From: Micromonospora sicca
GTDB taxonomy: Bacteria; Actinomycetota; Actinomycetes; Mycobacteriales; Micromonosporaceae
Length of the DNA: 42,539 bases
Direction of reading: 5' to 3'
NCBI RefSeq assembly: GCF_003172935.1
Contig: NZ_QGKS01000504.1
Coordinates: 1-42,539, forward strand
Shown: positions 1 through 8,239 of the stretch, one piece after another
Numbering within the stretch: position 1 is the first letter of the stretch
How the letters are laid out: every line of letters starts with the position of its first letter
The notes under the pieces: model-generated
Seen by the model: only the letters and a program-made list of their open reading frames with translations
Databases searched by the model: none
What the model was told of the DNA's origin: nothing
Translations under genes and position numbers: made by a program

Positions 1-10
1 CGGAGATCCC

Positions 11-958
11 ATGGCAACAGTCACCACCCCCGCCCGAGCGACCGGCGGCGCCTCGGAAACGCCCGACACGCCCGGCTGGGCGCGCTGGGCCAACGAGCAC
101 CGCAAGTGGCTCTTCGCCGCGCCGGCGATGATCTTCGTCGCCGCGCTGATCGTCTTCCCGCTCGCCTGGACCGGCTACCTCAGCCTCACCGACGCCGAGG
201 GCTCCGTCCGCGCCGAGAGCGAGTTCGTCGGCTTCCGCAACTACCTCGACGTGCTGTCGGACACCGAGCGGTTCTGGCCCGCCGTCGGGCGGACCGCCAC
301 GTTCACCGTCGTCGCGCTGCTCTTCGAGGTCGTGCTCGGCATGGCGGTCGCGCTGCTGCTGTGGCGGCCGTTCAAGGGGCAGAAGTGGGTCCGGGTGGCC
401 ATCCTGATGCCGCTGGTCGCCACCCCGGTCGCCGTCGGCATGATGTGGCGGCTCATCTTCGACCCCAACATCGGCCTGGCCAACCAGGTGCTCGGCTGGG
501 TCGGCATCGGACCGCAGCCGTGGCTCGCCGGCCAGCACTCCGCGCTGCCCACCACCATCTTCATCGACGTCTGGCAGTGGACGCCGATGGTGGTGCTGAT
601 CCTGCTCGCCGGGCTCACCTCGCTCTCCGACGAGCCGCAGGAGGCGGCCCGGATCGACGGTGCCAGCACCTGGCAGCGCTTCCGGCACGTCACCCTGCCG
701 CTGCTGATGCCCACGGTGATCGTGGCGATCCTGCTGCGCGGCATCGACGCGCTGAAGACCTTCGACATCCTCTACGCCACCAAGGGTCGCGGCGGCGGTT
801 CCTTCCACGAGGTGGAGACGCTCAACGTGTACGCCTACGGCCTCAGCTTCGACTACAACGAGTACGGCGTCTCCTCGACCGTCCTCATCATCTTCTTCCT
901 GATCATCATCGGGTCGATGTGGGCGCTGACCGCCCGCCGCAAGGAGGCGCACCGATGA
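11..958 (+). CDS. ABC sugar transporter permease, MalF/UgpA type
   Basis: Inner-membrane permease of a carbohydrate ABC importer (CUT1 family), 315 aa. A charged N-terminal tail of about 32 residues precedes the first membrane segment (about 33-57), and further hydrophobic segments follow. The EAA cytoplasmic loop that docks the ATPase is visible at about residues 210-232 (EAARIDGAST followed by LP). The gene begins ten bases into the window behind a purine-rich stretch and ends in an ATGA overlap with the second permease. A substrate-binding protein gene probably lies just upstream, outside the window. No ATPase gene is present; actinomycete CUT1 importers commonly share one housekeeping ATPase. 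Placement ahead of sugar-acid catabolic genes suggests the substrate is a hexonate, hexuronate or an oligosaccharide releasing them (inference). Confidence 0.93.
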   Translation: MATVTTPARATGGASETPDTPGWARWANEHRKWLFAAPAMIFVAALIVFPLAWTGYLSLTDAEGSVRAESEFVGFRNYLDVLSDTERFWPAVGRTATFTVVALLFEVVLGMAVALLLWRPFKGQKWVRVAILMPLVATPVAVGMMWRLIFDPNIGLANQVLGWVGIGPQPWLAGQHSALPTTIFIDVWQWTPMVVLILLAGLTSLSDEPQEAARIDGASTWQRFRHVTLPLLMPTVIVAILLRGIDALKTFDILYATKGRGGGSFHEVETLNVYAYGLSFDYNEYGVSSTVLIIFFLIIIGSMWALTARRKEAHR

Positions 959-1770
959 AGCCCCGTCCCGCGTACCGGGTGTTCCGGGTGGTGGCGCTCG
1001 CCGTCGTGGTGCTGTCGCTGCTCGCGCCGCTGCTCTGGATGGTCGCCGCGTCGTTCAAGACCAATGTCGACATCTACGACACCGGCAAGGCGCTGGTCTT
1101 CTCGCCCACCACGGACAACTACGTCACCGTGCTCAAGCAGGCGAACTACGTCCAGTTCATCGGCAACAGCCTGTGGGTGGCCTTCGCCGCGACGGTGGCG
1201 TCGCTGCTCCTGGGCGTGCCGGCCGCGTACTCGATGAGCCGGTTCAACATGCGCAAGTCCGCGCTGGTGGTGCTGATGGCCCGGGTCATCCCGGGCGTCT
1301 CGCTGCTGGTGCCCTGGTACTACGTCTTCTCCAACCTGAAGATGGTCGGCGGCTTCGGCGTGCTGATCCTCAGCCACATGTTCGTGTCGCTGCCGCTGGT
1401 CGTCTACATCATGATGGGCTACTTCGACGGCCTGCCGGAGGAGCTGGAGGAGGCGGCGCTGGTCGACGGGCTGACCCACATCGGCGCGTTCCGGCGGATC
1501 ACGCTGCCGCTGTCGGTGCCCGGCATCGCCACCGCCGGCATCCTGTCGTTCATCTTCTCCTGGAACAACTTCATGTTCGCCCTGGTGCTCTCCGGCGCCG
1601 ACACCAAGACCCTGCCCGTGGCGATCTTCGACTTCGTCGGCTACGCCAGCATCGACTGGGGCGGGCTGATGGCCGCCGCCACCGTGGTCACCCTGCCGAT
1701 CATGCTGATCGCCCTGTTCGTGCAGAAGTACGTGGTCTCCGGGCTCACCGCCGGCGCGACGAAGGGCTGA
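955..1770 (+). CDS. ABC sugar transporter permease, MalG/UgpE type
   Basis: Second permease of the same CUT1 importer, 271 aa. The ATG overlaps the stop of the preceding permease (ATGA), which fixes the start and implies translational coupling. About six membrane segments are visible, with the EAA loop at roughly residues 163-190 (EELEEAALVDG, then ITLPLSVPG). The C-terminus ends shortly after the last membrane helix, as usual for MalG-like proteins. It should pair with the first permease as the heterodimeric channel. The next gene, galactonate dehydratase, starts only seven bases downstream, so transport and catabolism are in one transcript. Confidence 0.93.
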   Translation: MKPRPAYRVFRVVALAVVVLSLLAPLLWMVAASFKTNVDIYDTGKALVFSPTTDNYVTVLKQANYVQFIGNSLWVAFAATVASLLLGVPAAYSMSRFNMRKSALVVLMARVIPGVSLLVPWYYVFSNLKMVGGFGVLILSHMFVSLPLVVYIMMGYFDGLPEELEEAALVDGLTHIGAFRRITLPLSVPGIATAGILSFIFSWNNFMFALVLSGADTKTLPVAIFDFVGYASIDWGGLMAAATVVTLPIMLIALFVQKYVVSGLTAGATKG

Positions 1771-1777
1771 ACAGACC

Positions 1778-2926
1778 ATGACGACAATCGCGCGCATCGA
1801 GACCTTCCTCGTCGCACCCCGGTGGCTCTTCGTCCGCGTCGAGACCTCCGCCGGGATCGTCGGCTGGGGCGAGGCCACCTGCGAGGGGCGTTCCGAGACC
1901 GTCCGCACCGCCGTCGAGCAGCTCAGCGAGCTGCTGATCGGCCGGGACGCGCTGCGGATCGAGGACCACTGGCAGGTCATGACGAAGGCCTCGTTCTACC
2001 GGGGCGGCCCGATCCTGGCCAGCGCCGTGTCCGGCCTCGACCAGGCCCTCTGGGACATCGCCGGCAAGCACTTCGGCGCCCCCGTGCACCAGCTGCTCGG
2101 CGGCCCGGTCCGGGACCGGATCCGGGTGTACGGCTGGGTCGGCGGCGACGAGCCGAGCGAGGTCCGCGACCACATCGCCGCCCAGGTCGAGGCGGGACTG
2201 ACCGCGGTCAAGATGAACGCCTCCGGCCGGATGAGCCCGATCGCCTCGGTGGCCGAGCTCGACGGGGTGGTCGCCCGGGTGGCCGCCGCCCGCGAGGTGC
2301 TCGGCGACGACCGGGACGTCGCCGTCGACTTCCACGGCCGGTTCACCCTGGCCAACGCCCGCCGGGTGGCGCCGCTGCTGGAGCCGTACCGGCCGCTGTT
2401 CCTGGAGGAGCCGGTCGTCCCGGAGAACTCCCACCTGATCGGCGACTTCGTCCGGTCGACCACCACGCCGGTGTCCACGGGGGAGCGGCTCTACAGCCGC
2501 CAGGAGTTCCTGCCCGTCCTCCAGGCCGGCATCGCGGTCGCCCAGCCGGACCTCTCGCACGCCGGCGGCATCACCGAGGTGCGCAAGATCGCCGCACTGG
2601 CCGAGGTGTACGACGTCCAGCTCGCCCCGCACTGCCCGCTCGGGCCGATCGCCCTCGCGGCCTGCCTGCAGGTCGGCTTCGCCACGCCGAACTACCTGAT
2701 CCAGGAACAGAGCATCGGCATCCACTACAACCTCGGCGCCGAGGTGCTCGACTACTGCCTCGACAAGACCCCGCTGACCTTCGTCGACGGGTACGTCGAG
2801 CGGCTCACCGCGCCCGGTCTGGGCATCGAGATCGACGAGCAGGCGGTGCGGTCGGCGGACAAGCGCGGTCACGCCTGGCGCAGCCCGATGTTCCGACACC
2901 TCGACGGCTCCTACGCGGAATGGTGA
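1778..2926 (+). CDS. dgoD: D-galactonate dehydratase (enolase superfamily)
   Basis: Cytoplasmic Mg2+-dependent dehydratase converting D-galactonate to 2-dehydro-3-deoxy-D-galactonate. At 382 aa it matches the length I know for Escherichia coli DgoD, and many blocks look the same (APHCPLGPIALAACL, DLSHAGGITE, EQSIGIHYN). Expected metal ligands are visible at D184, E210 and E236, and the catalytic histidines at H186 (DFHGR) and H285 (APHCP). The start follows a GAAGGG ribosome site that lies within the end of the permease gene. It feeds the aldolase and kinase genes immediately downstream. Specificity for galactonate rather than another acid sugar rests on this overall resemblance and was not tested. 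Confidence 0.92.
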   Translation: MTTIARIETFLVAPRWLFVRVETSAGIVGWGEATCEGRSETVRTAVEQLSELLIGRDALRIEDHWQVMTKASFYRGGPILASAVSGLDQALWDIAGKHFGAPVHQLLGGPVRDRIRVYGWVGGDEPSEVRDHIAAQVEAGLTAVKMNASGRMSPIASVAELDGVVARVAAAREVLGDDRDVAVDFHGRFTLANARRVAPLLEPYRPLFLEEPVVPENSHLIGDFVRSTTTPVSTGERLYSRQEFLPVLQAGIAVAQPDLSHAGGITEVRKIAALAEVYDVQLAPHCPLGPIALAACLQVGFATPNYLIQEQSIGIHYNLGAEVLDYCLDKTPLTFVDGYVERLTAPGLGIEIDEQAVRSADKRGHAWRSPMFRHLDGSYAEW

Positions 2927-2928
2927 TC

Positions 2929-3552
2929 ATGACCCTCGACCTCACCGCCGAACTCGCCGCCACCCGCCTGTTGGCGGTCATCCGCGGCACCGACACCGCC
3001 GCCGCCGTCGCCACCGGCACCGCCCTGCTCGCCGAGGGCGTCCGGGTGGTGGAGGTGGCGCTGACCACGCCGGGCGCGCTCGACGCCATCGAGGCGATCC
3101 GGGCGGCGGCCCCGGCCGGCTCGCTGGTCGGCGCCGGCACGGTGCTCACCCCGGCCGCCGTCGCCGACGTGGCCGCCGCCGGGGCGCAGTTCGTGGTCAC
3201 CCCGGCCGTGGTCGACTCGATCCCCGAGGCGGTCCGCCGGGGGCTGCCGGTCGCCGCCGGGGCGCTCACCCCGACGGAGGCGTACGCCGCCGTCCGGGCC
3301 GGGGCCGCCGCCGTCAAGCTCTTCCCGGCGTCGGTCGGCGGGCCGGCGTACCTGAAGGCGCTGCGCGACCCGTTCCCGGACATCCCGTTCGTCGCGGTCG
3401 GCGGGGTGGGTCTCGCCGAGCTGCCCGGCTACCTCGCCGCCGGCGCGATCGCCGTCGGCGTCGGCGGCCCGCTGGTCGGCGACGCCGCCTCCGGCGGCGA
3501 CCTCGACGCGCTGCGGGAGCGGGCCCGGGCCTACGTCGCCGCCACGTCATGA
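2929..3552 (+). CDS. 2-dehydro-3-deoxy-6-phospho-gluconate/galactonate aldolase
   Basis: Class I KDPG/KDPGal aldolase, 207 aa, which cleaves the phosphorylated keto-deoxy acid into pyruvate and glyceraldehyde 3-phosphate. The Schiff-base lysine is K130 in AAVKLFPA. The supporting active-site residues R19 (VIRG) and E42 (VEVAL) are present, as is the glycine-rich phosphate region near VAVGGVG. The chosen ATG lies two bases after the galactonate dehydratase stop. An in-frame GTG at 2923 overlapping that stop is an alternative start adding two residues. The 3' end forms an ATGA overlap with the kinase gene. KDPG versus KDPGal preference cannot be read from the sequence; the operon makes KDPGal likely, with KDPG also plausible because of the mannonate branch. 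Confidence 0.9.
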   Translation: MTLDLTAELAATRLLAVIRGTDTAAAVATGTALLAEGVRVVEVALTTPGALDAIEAIRAAAPAGSLVGAGTVLTPAAVADVAAAGAQFVVTPAVVDSIPEAVRRGLPVAAGALTPTEAYAAVRAGAAAVKLFPASVGGPAYLKALRDPFPDIPFVAVGGVGLAELPGYLAAGAIAVGVGGPLVGDAASGGDLDALRERARAYVAATS

Positions 3553-4502
3553 CCGCCGTCGACCTGCTCACCTTCGGCGAGGCGCTGGTGTCGCTGCGGT
3601 CCGCCGGGCCCCTCGCGGCCGGTGGCGCCCTGACCATGCACCTCGCCGGGGCCGAGTCCAACGTGGCGATCGGCCTGGCCCGGCTCGGCCACCGGGCCGC
3701 CTGGGCCGGCCGGGTCAGCGACGACGAGCTCGGCGGGTACGTGCTGCGCCAACTGCGCGCCGAGGGGGTGGGTGTCGACCACGTCACCCGGGACCCGGAG
3801 CGCCCGGCCGGGCTGATGTTCCTGGAACGGCGTACCGCCGACCTGACCCGGGTGCGCTACCACCGGGCCGGCTCGGCCGGCTCCGCCCTGGGCGTCGAGG
3901 ACCTGCGCCCGGCCCTCGCGGCCGGCACCCGGGTGCTGCACCTGACCGGCATCACCCCGGCGCTGTCCGACAGCGCCCGCGAGGCCACCCGCTGGGCGGC
4001 CGAGACCGCGTCCCGGGCCGGGGCGCTGGTCTGCCTCGACGTCAACCACCGGGCGAGGCTGTGGCGCCGGGACGACGCCCGCGTCGTGCTCACCCCCCTC
4101 GCCGGGCACGCCTCGGTCGTGGTCGCCTCCGCCGACGAGCTGGACCTCGTCGGCGAACCGGGCGCGGCCGAGGAGACCGTGGTGGCCGGTCTGCTGGCCC
4201 GGGGCGTGGCGACCGTGCTGGTCAAGCTCGGCGGCGACGGCGCCCGCGCGTACACCGCCGACGGGGTCCGGCACGCCGCGGCGTTGCCGGTCACCGCGGT
4301 GGACACCGTCGGCGCGGGTGACGCGTTCACCGCCGGCTACCTCTCCGGGCACCTCGACGGGCTCGACCTGGCCGGACGGCTGCGCCGCGCCGTCACCCTC
4401 GGCGCCTTCGTCGTCGCCGGGCACGGCGACTGGGAGGCCCTGCCGCGCCGCGACGAACTGTCCCTCCTGGACGACCTGCAGCCCGGCAGCACCCTTCGCT
4501 GA
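3549..4502 (+). CDS. kdgK: 2-keto-3-deoxy sugar-acid kinase (PfkB family)
   Basis: Ribokinase/PfkB-family sugar kinase, 317 aa. The C-terminal PfkB signature VDTVGAGDAFTAGY lies at about residues 251-264, with D258 as the expected catalytic base. The N-terminal substrate region contains GAESNVAIGLARLG, and DVNHR (164-168) matches the DxNxR block of KDG kinases. It should phosphorylate 2-keto-3-deoxygluconate and/or -galactonate to feed the aldolase encoded just upstream. The start overlaps the aldolase stop (ATGA). Translation start and frame are therefore well fixed, while the exact sugar-acid preference is inferred from the operon. Confidence 0.88.
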   Translation: MTAVDLLTFGEALVSLRSAGPLAAGGALTMHLAGAESNVAIGLARLGHRAAWAGRVSDDELGGYVLRQLRAEGVGVDHVTRDPERPAGLMFLERRTADLTRVRYHRAGSAGSALGVEDLRPALAAGTRVLHLTGITPALSDSAREATRWAAETASRAGALVCLDVNHRARLWRRDDARVVLTPLAGHASVVVASADELDLVGEPGAAEETVVAGLLARGVATVLVKLGGDGARAYTADGVRHAAALPVTAVDTVGAGDAFTAGYLSGHLDGLDLAGRLRRAVTLGAFVVAGHGDWEALPRRDELSLLDDLQPGSTLR

Positions 4503-4526
4503 GCATCACCCGAGAAAGGCACCTGC

Positions 4527-5756
4527 GTGAAGATCATCGCGGCGGACGTCATCGTCTCCAGCCCCGACCGCAACTTCGTCACCCTCAAGATAACCACCGA
4601 CGAGGGGCTCACCGGCCTGGGCGACGGCACCCTCAACGGGCGGGAGCTGTCGGTCGCCTCCTACCTGGCCGACCACGTCGTGCCCCTGCTGATCGGGCGG
4701 GACCCGCACCACATCGAGGACACCTGGCAGTTCCTCTACCGCTCGGCGTACTGGCGGCGGGGACCGGTCACCATGGCCGCCATCGCGGCCGTCGACGTCG
4801 CGCTGTGGGACATCAAGGCCAAGGCCGCCGGCATGCCGCTCTACCAGCTGCTCGGCGGCGCGTCGCGGACCGGGATCATGGCGTACGGGCACGCCTCCGG
4901 GCGGGACCTGCCGGAGCTGTTCGACTCGATCCGCCGGCACCTCGACCTCGGCTACCGCTCGATCCGGGTGCAGACGTCGGTGCCCGGCATCAACGCCGTC
5001 TACGGTGTCGCCGCCCAGCCGGGCGTCGACGGCAAGCGGTACGACTACGAGCCGGCCCAGCGCACCCCGCTGCCCGCCGAGGAGGACTGGGACACCCGCG
5101 CGTACCTGCGCCACCTGCCCGAGGTCTTCGAGGCGGTCCGCAACGAGTTCGGCCCCGAGCTGCCGCTGCTGCACGACGGGCACCACCGGATGACCCCCAT
5201 CCAGGCCGCCAGGCTCGGCAAGGCCCTCGAGCCGTACGACCTGTTCTGGCTGGAGGACTGCACCCCGGCGGAGAACCAGGAGGCGCTGCGCCTCGTCCGC
5301 CAGCACACCACCACGCCGCTGGCCATCGGCGAGGTCTTCAACACCGTGTGGGACTACCAGACGCTGATCCGGGAACAGCTCATCGACTACGTCCGGTCCG
5401 CCGTCACCCACACCGGGGGCATCACGGCCATGCGGAAGCTGCTCGACTTCGCCGCCCAGTACCAGATCAAGTCCGGCATCCACGGCCCGACCGACATCTC
5501 CCCGGTGGGCATGGCCGCCGCGCTCCACCTGGACCTGGCCATCCACAACTTCGGCATCCAGGAGTACATGCAGCACGGCGCGCTGACCAACGAGGTGTTC
5601 CGGCAGTCGTTCACGTTCACCGACGGCTACCTGCACCCGGGAGAGCAGCCCGGTCTCGGCGTCGAACTCGACGAGCAGGCCGCGGCGCGGTTCCCGTACG
5701 TGCCGGCGTACCTGCCGTTCAACCGGCTCAAGGACGGCACCGTCCATGACTGGTGA
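4527..5756 (+). CDS. manD: D-mannonate dehydratase (ManD/RspA type, enolase superfamily)
   Basis: Mg2+-dependent dehydratase turning D-mannonate into 2-keto-3-deoxy-D-gluconate, 409 aa, a typical ManD length. Candidate metal ligands are D217, E243 and E269, with H219 (HDGHH) and H319 (GIHGPTDISP) as acid/base residues. R147 and Y159, residues associated with catalysis in characterised ManD enzymes, are also present. The GTG start is preceded by GAGAAAGG at 4512-4519. The 3' end overlaps the gluconokinase gene by 11 bases. Some ManD/RspA homologues have weak or no mannonate activity; the conserved R/Y pair and the presence of KDG kinase and aldolase genes argue for a true dehydratase. Confidence 0.88.
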   Translation: MKIIAADVIVSSPDRNFVTLKITTDEGLTGLGDGTLNGRELSVASYLADHVVPLLIGRDPHHIEDTWQFLYRSAYWRRGPVTMAAIAAVDVALWDIKAKAAGMPLYQLLGGASRTGIMAYGHASGRDLPELFDSIRRHLDLGYRSIRVQTSVPGINAVYGVAAQPGVDGKRYDYEPAQRTPLPAEEDWDTRAYLRHLPEVFEAVRNEFGPELPLLHDGHHRMTPIQAARLGKALEPYDLFWLEDCTPAENQEALRLVRQHTTTPLAIGEVFNTVWDYQTLIREQLIDYVRSAVTHTGGITAMRKLLDFAAQYQIKSGIHGPTDISPVGMAAALHLDLAIHNFGIQEYMQHGALTNEVFRQSFTFTDGYLHPGEQPGLGVELDEQAAARFPYVPAYLPFNRLKDGTVHDW

Positions 5757-6291
5757 CCGACCGCTCACCCGGCACGTCGTGGTGATGGGGGTGTCCGGGG
5801 CGGGCAAGACCACCGTGGCCCGGGGGATCAGCGAGCTGACCGGGCTCCGGTTCGCCGAAGCGGACGAGTTCCACTCCGAGGCCAACGTGGCGCGGATGCG
5901 GTCCGGCGTACCGCTGGACGACGCCGACCGCTGGCCGTGGCTGCGCGACCTCGCCGCGTGGATGGCCACCCGGCACGCCGAAGGCGTGTCCACGGTGCTG
6001 GCCTGCTCGGCGCTGAAGCGGTCCTACCGGGACGTGCTGCGGCAGGGGCCGCCGAACGTGGAGTTCGTCCACCTGGCCGGGGCGGCGGAGCTGATCCGGG
6101 ACCGGATGAGCCGCCGCGCCGACCACTACATGCCGGCCAGCCTGCTCGACTCGCAGCGGGCGATCCTGGAGCCGCTGGCGCCGGAGGAGGCCGGTGTCGT
6201 GCTGGACGTGGCGCTGGTGCCGGACGAGCTGGCTGCCGCGGCCGTCGCCCGGCTCGGGCTGCCCGCCGGGATCCCGGTAAGCGGGCGATAG
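5746..6291 (+). CDS. gntK: Gluconokinase (GntK family)
   Basis: P-loop carbohydrate kinase of 181 aa that phosphorylates D-gluconate to 6-phosphogluconate using ATP. The Walker A motif GVSGAGKT spans residues 15-22, followed by the family blocks FAEADEFHSEANVARM, PLDDADRWPWL and ACSALKRSYRD. The gene overlaps the end of the mannonate dehydratase gene by 11 bases and is the last gene of the operon. A 13-bp-stem hairpin follows its stop almost at once. Its presence suggests that the operon's substrate also yields gluconate, or that the kinase serves a related sugar acid. Confidence 0.9.
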   Translation: MTGDRPLTRHVVVMGVSGAGKTTVARGISELTGLRFAEADEFHSEANVARMRSGVPLDDADRWPWLRDLAAWMATRHAEGVSTVLACSALKRSYRDVLRQGPPNVEFVHLAGAAELIRDRMSRRADHYMPASLLDSQRAILEPLAPEEAGVVLDVALVPDELAAAAVARLGLPAGIPVSGR

Positions 6292-6292
6292 C

Positions 6293-6326
6293 ACCGCCGG
6301 CCCGGGCGTTCGTCCGGGCCGGCGGT
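6293..6326. terminator. Strong hairpin after the sugar-acid operon
   Basis: A perfect 13-bp stem (arms 6293-6305 and 6314-6326, ACCGCCGGCCCGG and its complement) with an 8-nt loop starts one base after the gluconokinase stop. It lies between convergent genes, so it can serve both. There is no clear T-run, which is common for actinomycete terminators. Its right arm is duplicated at 6333-6345. Confidence 0.7.
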
Positions 6327-6351
6327 CCTCACCCGGGCCGGCGGTCCTCAC
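6314..6351 (+). repeat. 19-bp perfect tandem duplication
   Basis: The 19-nt unit CCGGGCCGGCGGTCCTCAC occurs twice head to tail (6314-6332 and 6333-6351). It contains the right arm of the terminator hairpin. The second copy also supplies the stop codon of the minus-strand YchJ-like gene at 6348-6350. Confidence 0.9.
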
Positions 6352-6767
6352 CCGGGCAGGGCGCCCAGGTAGACCCAGCGGCCGTCCTCGCGGACGAAGC
6401 GGCTGCGCTCGTCCAGCATGCCCGGACGCCCCGCCTCCCGGTAGTGGGCCCGGAACTCGACCGTGCCCTCGGAGTCGAACAGGCCGCCCCGGTCGGTGCC
6501 GAGGATCTCCAGCCTGGTCCAGCGCTGCCCCGGGTCGAGCCGCAGCCGCGCCGGTCGGGTGGCGGAGTGCCAACTGCGTACCAGGTAGTCGACGTCGCCG
6601 ACGGCGAAGGCGCTGAACCGGGAACGCATCAGCGCCTCGGCGGTCGCCGCCGTCGACTCGCCCCGGTGCACCGGGGCACAGCAGTCGGCGTAGGGGACCC
6701 CGGAGCCGCACGGGCAGGCTCCGGTCGTCTGGTCGGCCGCGCTTCGGCGGGCACCGCGTTTCGCCAC
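6348..6767 (-). CDS. YchJ/UPF0225 family SEC-C motif protein
   Basis: A 139-aa protein matching the YchJ (UPF0225) family. A zinc-binding SEC-C-like N-terminus (C18-P-C20-GS and C29-C30) is followed by the YchJ domain with ALMRSRFSAFAVGDVDYLVRSW, and near the C-terminus a region with VEFRAHYRE and ERSRFVREDGRWVY. The biochemical role of this family is not established. The start is taken as the GTG at 6765-6767 (GTG GCG AAA CGC), which gives the usual short lead into the Cys cluster. The long open frame upstream is a shadow of the neighbouring repeat gene. The stop codon lies inside the second copy of a 19-bp tandem duplication. Confidence 0.85.
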   Translation of the reverse strand: MAKRGARRSAADQTTGACPCGSGVPYADCCAPVHRGESTAATAEALMRSRFSAFAVGDVDYLVRSWHSATRPARLRLDPGQRWTRLEILGTDRGGLFDSEGTVEFRAHYREAGRPGMLDERSRFVREDGRWVYLGALPG

Positions 6768-6789
6768 GTGGTCATTCTCGCCGAGGGGC

Positions 6790-7410
<621 letters not shown>

Positions 7411-7614
7411 CGTCGCTCCTCCTCGGGGATCTGCCCCGACCCCGGTCGGCAGTGCCGCCGACGGGCAGGGCGCTGGCCAGCCTCGTCGGACCGGCCCCGG
7501 CGGGCTGCTGTCTTCCCTCGTCCCTGACCCCCAAACTTGCGCGCGGAGGAGCCCTCACCCGGCCCGCGGTACGCGCGGTGCCCCGCTATGCCACCGGGAC
7601 CGGCGGCATCGCCC

Positions 7615-7788
7615 TTACGGCGACGGCGTCTCGGCAAGGTCGGCGGGATCGAGGTGCAGCGTCGCGAGCAGGCCCGCGTGCTTGTTGAGGTCGACCTCGT
7701 CGGGCAGCTCCCGCCTGATCCAGTCGGCCCGGACGTGCTGGCCGCGGGCCCGTAGCACGTCGATGATCCGGTGCCTGGCGATCTTCAT
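7615..7788 (-). CDS. 57-aa conserved-looking small protein
   Basis: A short frame of 57 codons plus TAA, beginning MKIARHRIIDVLRARG and ending ADLAETPSP. The ATG has a clear AGGGAG ribosome site six bases upstream. The sequence is amphipathic and charged, with no membrane segment; HRIIDVLRARGQHVRADWIRRELP reads like a helix-turn-helix-sized helical hairpin, followed by a leucine-rich helix. I do not recognise a characterised family. It lies about 200 bases upstream of the histone-like gene on the same strand and could share its transcript. The good RBS, actinomycete codon use and coherent amino-acid pattern argue it is real. Confidence 0.68.
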   Translation of the reverse strand: MKIARHRIIDVLRARGQHVRADWIRRELPDEVDLNKHAGLLATLHLDPADLAETPSP

Positions 7789-8239
7789 GGTTGCTCCCTG
7801 GTGAGGCCGTTGCGGAGATCCCCGGCCGCGGCCTGATATCGGTCGGGGAAGTGGCGCCGCGCGCGCGGCGGACCACAGGTGCGGAGCGTGGAACCGGGTC
7901 CCAGGCGCGGACCTGGCGCCGGCAGCCCGGCGATGGGCGGGGACGCCTCGGTCAGGTCGGCGACGGTGGTCCGGCGGGACGCGGTACGGACATGACGTCC
8001 CCTGGGTGGATCCGGCGTGGCGGCCACCTCGAAAGTGGGATGTCGTCGATTCCGGGATGGTCCCACCCTACGCCCCGCCAGTCCGGCGGCGGCGCGCGAC
8101 GGTCAGCGGGGCGGAGCAGGCCCTGATCGGCCTGCCCGTGCCGATTGGCTCAAGAATCAGCGTCCCGATCGGCTCTCACGGTGGGCCGATCCGTGGCCTA
8201 CCGTCGTCTCGTAACCGCTCAGGAGGGACCGAGACGACG
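7789..8239. other. 451-bp divergent intergenic region
   Basis: This stretch separates the minus-strand 57-aa gene from the plus-strand DsbA-like gene and must hold both promoters. Open frames crossing it have no ribosome site or recognisable product. A GTGGGA/TCCCAC inverted pair flanks 8034-8065. Variants of GCCGATTGGCT/GATCGGCT recur between about 8128 and 8195, possibly regulator sites. No promoter could be assigned with confidence. Confidence 0.4.

Noticed and set aside
106..1770. Long +1 frame over the first permease continuing into the second
   Set aside because: Only the part from 955 has permease sequence. The upstream part is an Arg-rich shadow typical of high-GC out-of-frame reading.
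853..1980. Long minus-strand frame opposite the permeases
   Set aside because: His/Asp/Val-rich antisense shadow with no recognisable domain, no ribosome site, and two genuine coding genes on the other strand.
7785..8066. 93-aa minus-strand frame upstream of the 57-aa gene
   Set aside because: Pro/Arg-rich composition, no ribosome site, and it overlaps the start of the 57-aa gene in another frame.
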